NCBI GenBank assembly: GCA_012515925.1
Contig: JAAYXM010000076.1
Location: 1-5,959 of the forward strand
Reading direction: 5' to 3'
Length of the DNA stretch: 5,959 nt
DNA from: Clostridiales bacterium
GTDB taxonomy: Bacteria > Bacillota > Clostridia > Oscillospirales > JAAYXM01
Shown in pieces: positions 4,967 to 5,959 of the stretch. The notes under the pieces were generated by a model. It ran no database searches, was not told the origin of the DNA, and was given only the letters and a program-made list of their open reading frames with translations. Each line of letters starts with the position of its first letter. The first letter of the stretch is position 1. The position numbers were made by a program, and so were the translations under genes.

Positions 4967-5959
4967 ATGAACGCAAGGTCAAAAAAAGGTGCTCTGCTTA
5001 TCGAGCTTGCATTGATAATTCCGATGGTCGCCCTTGTTTTATCCGCCGGCGTAACGGTACTTCTGATATCCCACCGCGGTTTTAAAACAGGCACCTCGGA
5101 ATTCAACGGCAGCATGCAGGCATCCATATTGAAAAGCGTACTCGATAAAAGCATACCGTCCGCGGGGAGCATAACCTTCGAAACTCCGCAGACGGGCTGT
5201 GACGCGCTTTTTTTTGACAACGGCAGGCTCTCATATGTCAAGGGCTTCGGCGGTGAGGACGAAAAGCTATACCTTATCGGCGACGCTAAAAGCCTTACGC
5301 TTCGCATTGAGGATGCCGGCACGCGCTGCAAGCTTTATTATAACCTCGAATTAAACGAAGAGGGTAATAACCGTAGCTTCAGCTCGGCGATTATGCTTTT
5401 AAACATATCAGCGGAAGAATTTCTCGCGGCAAACGAAGGCGTTTCGCTGCCCGCGGAGTTTGCGATTTCCGCCGGAAGCGGCATAGGCATGTATATTCAA
5501 CCAAAGCCCGGGGAGGAAACACCGGAAACCCCGGAGGAACCCGGTCTGCCCAACATATACGAGAATTTAATCTACAAATTTTCAACATTTCAGTATTGGG
5601 GCGGGTTCAGCTACACGATTGAGCTTACGAATATCGGCGATGAACCGGTATTCGGCTGGATTATGGAGTTTGATTACGACGGCAAACTCAACACGGTGAA
5701 CAACGCAACGTTAACACATCTGGGAGGTACGAGGTACAGTCTCCAAAGCGACGCGTACTCGGACGTGATACAGAAAAATGTCACTAAGTCCTGCCCCGGA
5801 AGCGGCGGCGCCTACGGCGGCGAAGTGCTGTCCAATGTCGTCATAAAGCGCCGCTATGATATCAATAACATAAACGCGACACTGGACTTTAAAATAACCT
5901 CGCAATGGGCCGGGGGGTTCAATTATTCGATTACTATTATAAACAACGGCAGCGAGCCG
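4967..5959 (+). CDS. Modular pilin-like protein with tandem CBM2-like domains (partial, runs off the window)
   Basis: The first 331 codons are open to the window end. Residues 1-8 (MNARSKKG) are a class III leader. Mature ALLIELALIIPMVALVL has Glu at position 5 (E13), but Ala1 and Pro11 recall TadE-like pseudopilins. A globular region with C78 and C121 extends to about 177. A Pro/Glu/Thr-rich linker (178-196) follows. A roughly 104-residue domain then begins near 197: QYWGGFSYTIELTNIGDEP (209-227), then VFGWIMEFDYDG. A second copy begins near 301 with QWAGGFNYSITIINNGSEP (313-331). The W-x-x-GF, T-N-x-G and GW-x-x-x-F features are those of CBM2 cellulose/xylan-binding modules. It probably is a surface or pilus-tip polysaccharide adhesin. 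The coding call and leader are firm, the CBM2 relation likely, and the ligand inferred. Confidence 0.88.
   Translation, partial: MNARSKKGALLIELALIIPMVALVLSAGVTVLLISHRGFKTGTSEFNGSMQASILKSVLDKSIPSAGSITFETPQTGCDALFFDNGRLSYVKGFGGEDEKLYLIGDAKSLTLRIEDAGTRCKLYYNLELNEEGNNRSFSSAIMLLNISAEEFLAANEGVSLPAEFAISAGSGIGMYIQPKPGEETPETPEEPGLPNIYENLIYKFSTFQYWGGFSYTIELTNIGDEPVFGWIMEFDYDGKLNTVNNATLTHLGGTRYSLQSDAYSDVIQKNVTKSCPGSGGAYGGEVLSNVVIKRRYDINNINATLDFKITSQWAGGFNYSITIINNGSEP
5567..5959 (+). repeat. Two tandem CBM2-like domain repeats (second copy cut by the window end)
   Basis: Within the modular pilin, residues 201-227 align without gaps to residues 305-331, with 11 of 27 positions identical, including Q, GGF, Y, I, N, G and EP. 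The spacing is 104 residues (312 bases), the size of one CBM2 module. The similarity is seen at protein level only; the DNA copies have diverged, so this is an old domain duplication and not a recent DNA repeat. In copy 1 the usual cellulose-face aromatics are only partly kept: Y210/W211 and Y264 are aromatic, but the middle position appears to be Asn. Confidence 0.72.

Overview
The window is a dense, single-strand piece of a type IV pilus (T4P) operon. All genes read on the + strand, every junction is between a 4-bp overlap and 15 bp, and no intergenic stretch is long enough for an internal promoter, riboswitch or terminator. Base composition is mixed (about half G+C by eye). Purine-rich Shine-Dalgarno sites precede the genes (clear GAGG/GGAGG cores before pilT, pilC and the last gene, G-runs before the others). 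The pilin-like proteins have short Lys-Lys-Gly class III leaders. This style fits a Firmicute of the class Clostridia, possibly a plant-fibre degrader given the last gene. That assignment is an inference; no taxonomic marker is present.

Layout: (1) 2-94, the last 30 codons of an upstream gene, hydrophobic and plausibly the C-terminus of the prepilin peptidase PilD. (2) 107-1783, pilB, the extension ATPase, with a tandem N-terminal MshEN motif (a c-di-GMP-binding type) and a tetracysteine metal site. (3) 1797-2819, pilT, the retraction ATPase, with several substitutions at usually conserved positions. (4) 2835-4070, pilC, the inner-membrane platform. (5) 4074-4535, a minor pilin-like protein without Glu5, reminiscent of PilX/GspK tip subunits. 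(6) 4532-4951, a minor pilin with a textbook leader and Glu5, PilV/GspI-like. (7) 4967-5959, running off the window: a pilin-like N-terminus, a Pro/Glu/Thr linker, then at least two copies of a roughly 104-residue domain resembling family 2 carbohydrate-binding modules (CBM2).

Together the genes describe an extendable and probably retractile pilus whose assembly ATPase may respond to c-di-GMP and which carries an unusual modular subunit. The most interesting point is gene 7: a pilin-type membrane/assembly anchor fused directly to tandem CBM2-like modules. This suggests a pilus-borne polysaccharide (for example cellulose) adhesin, with PilT possibly drawing the cell and its substrate together. 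The major pilin, PilM/N/O-type assembly genes and the end of gene 7 must lie outside the window.
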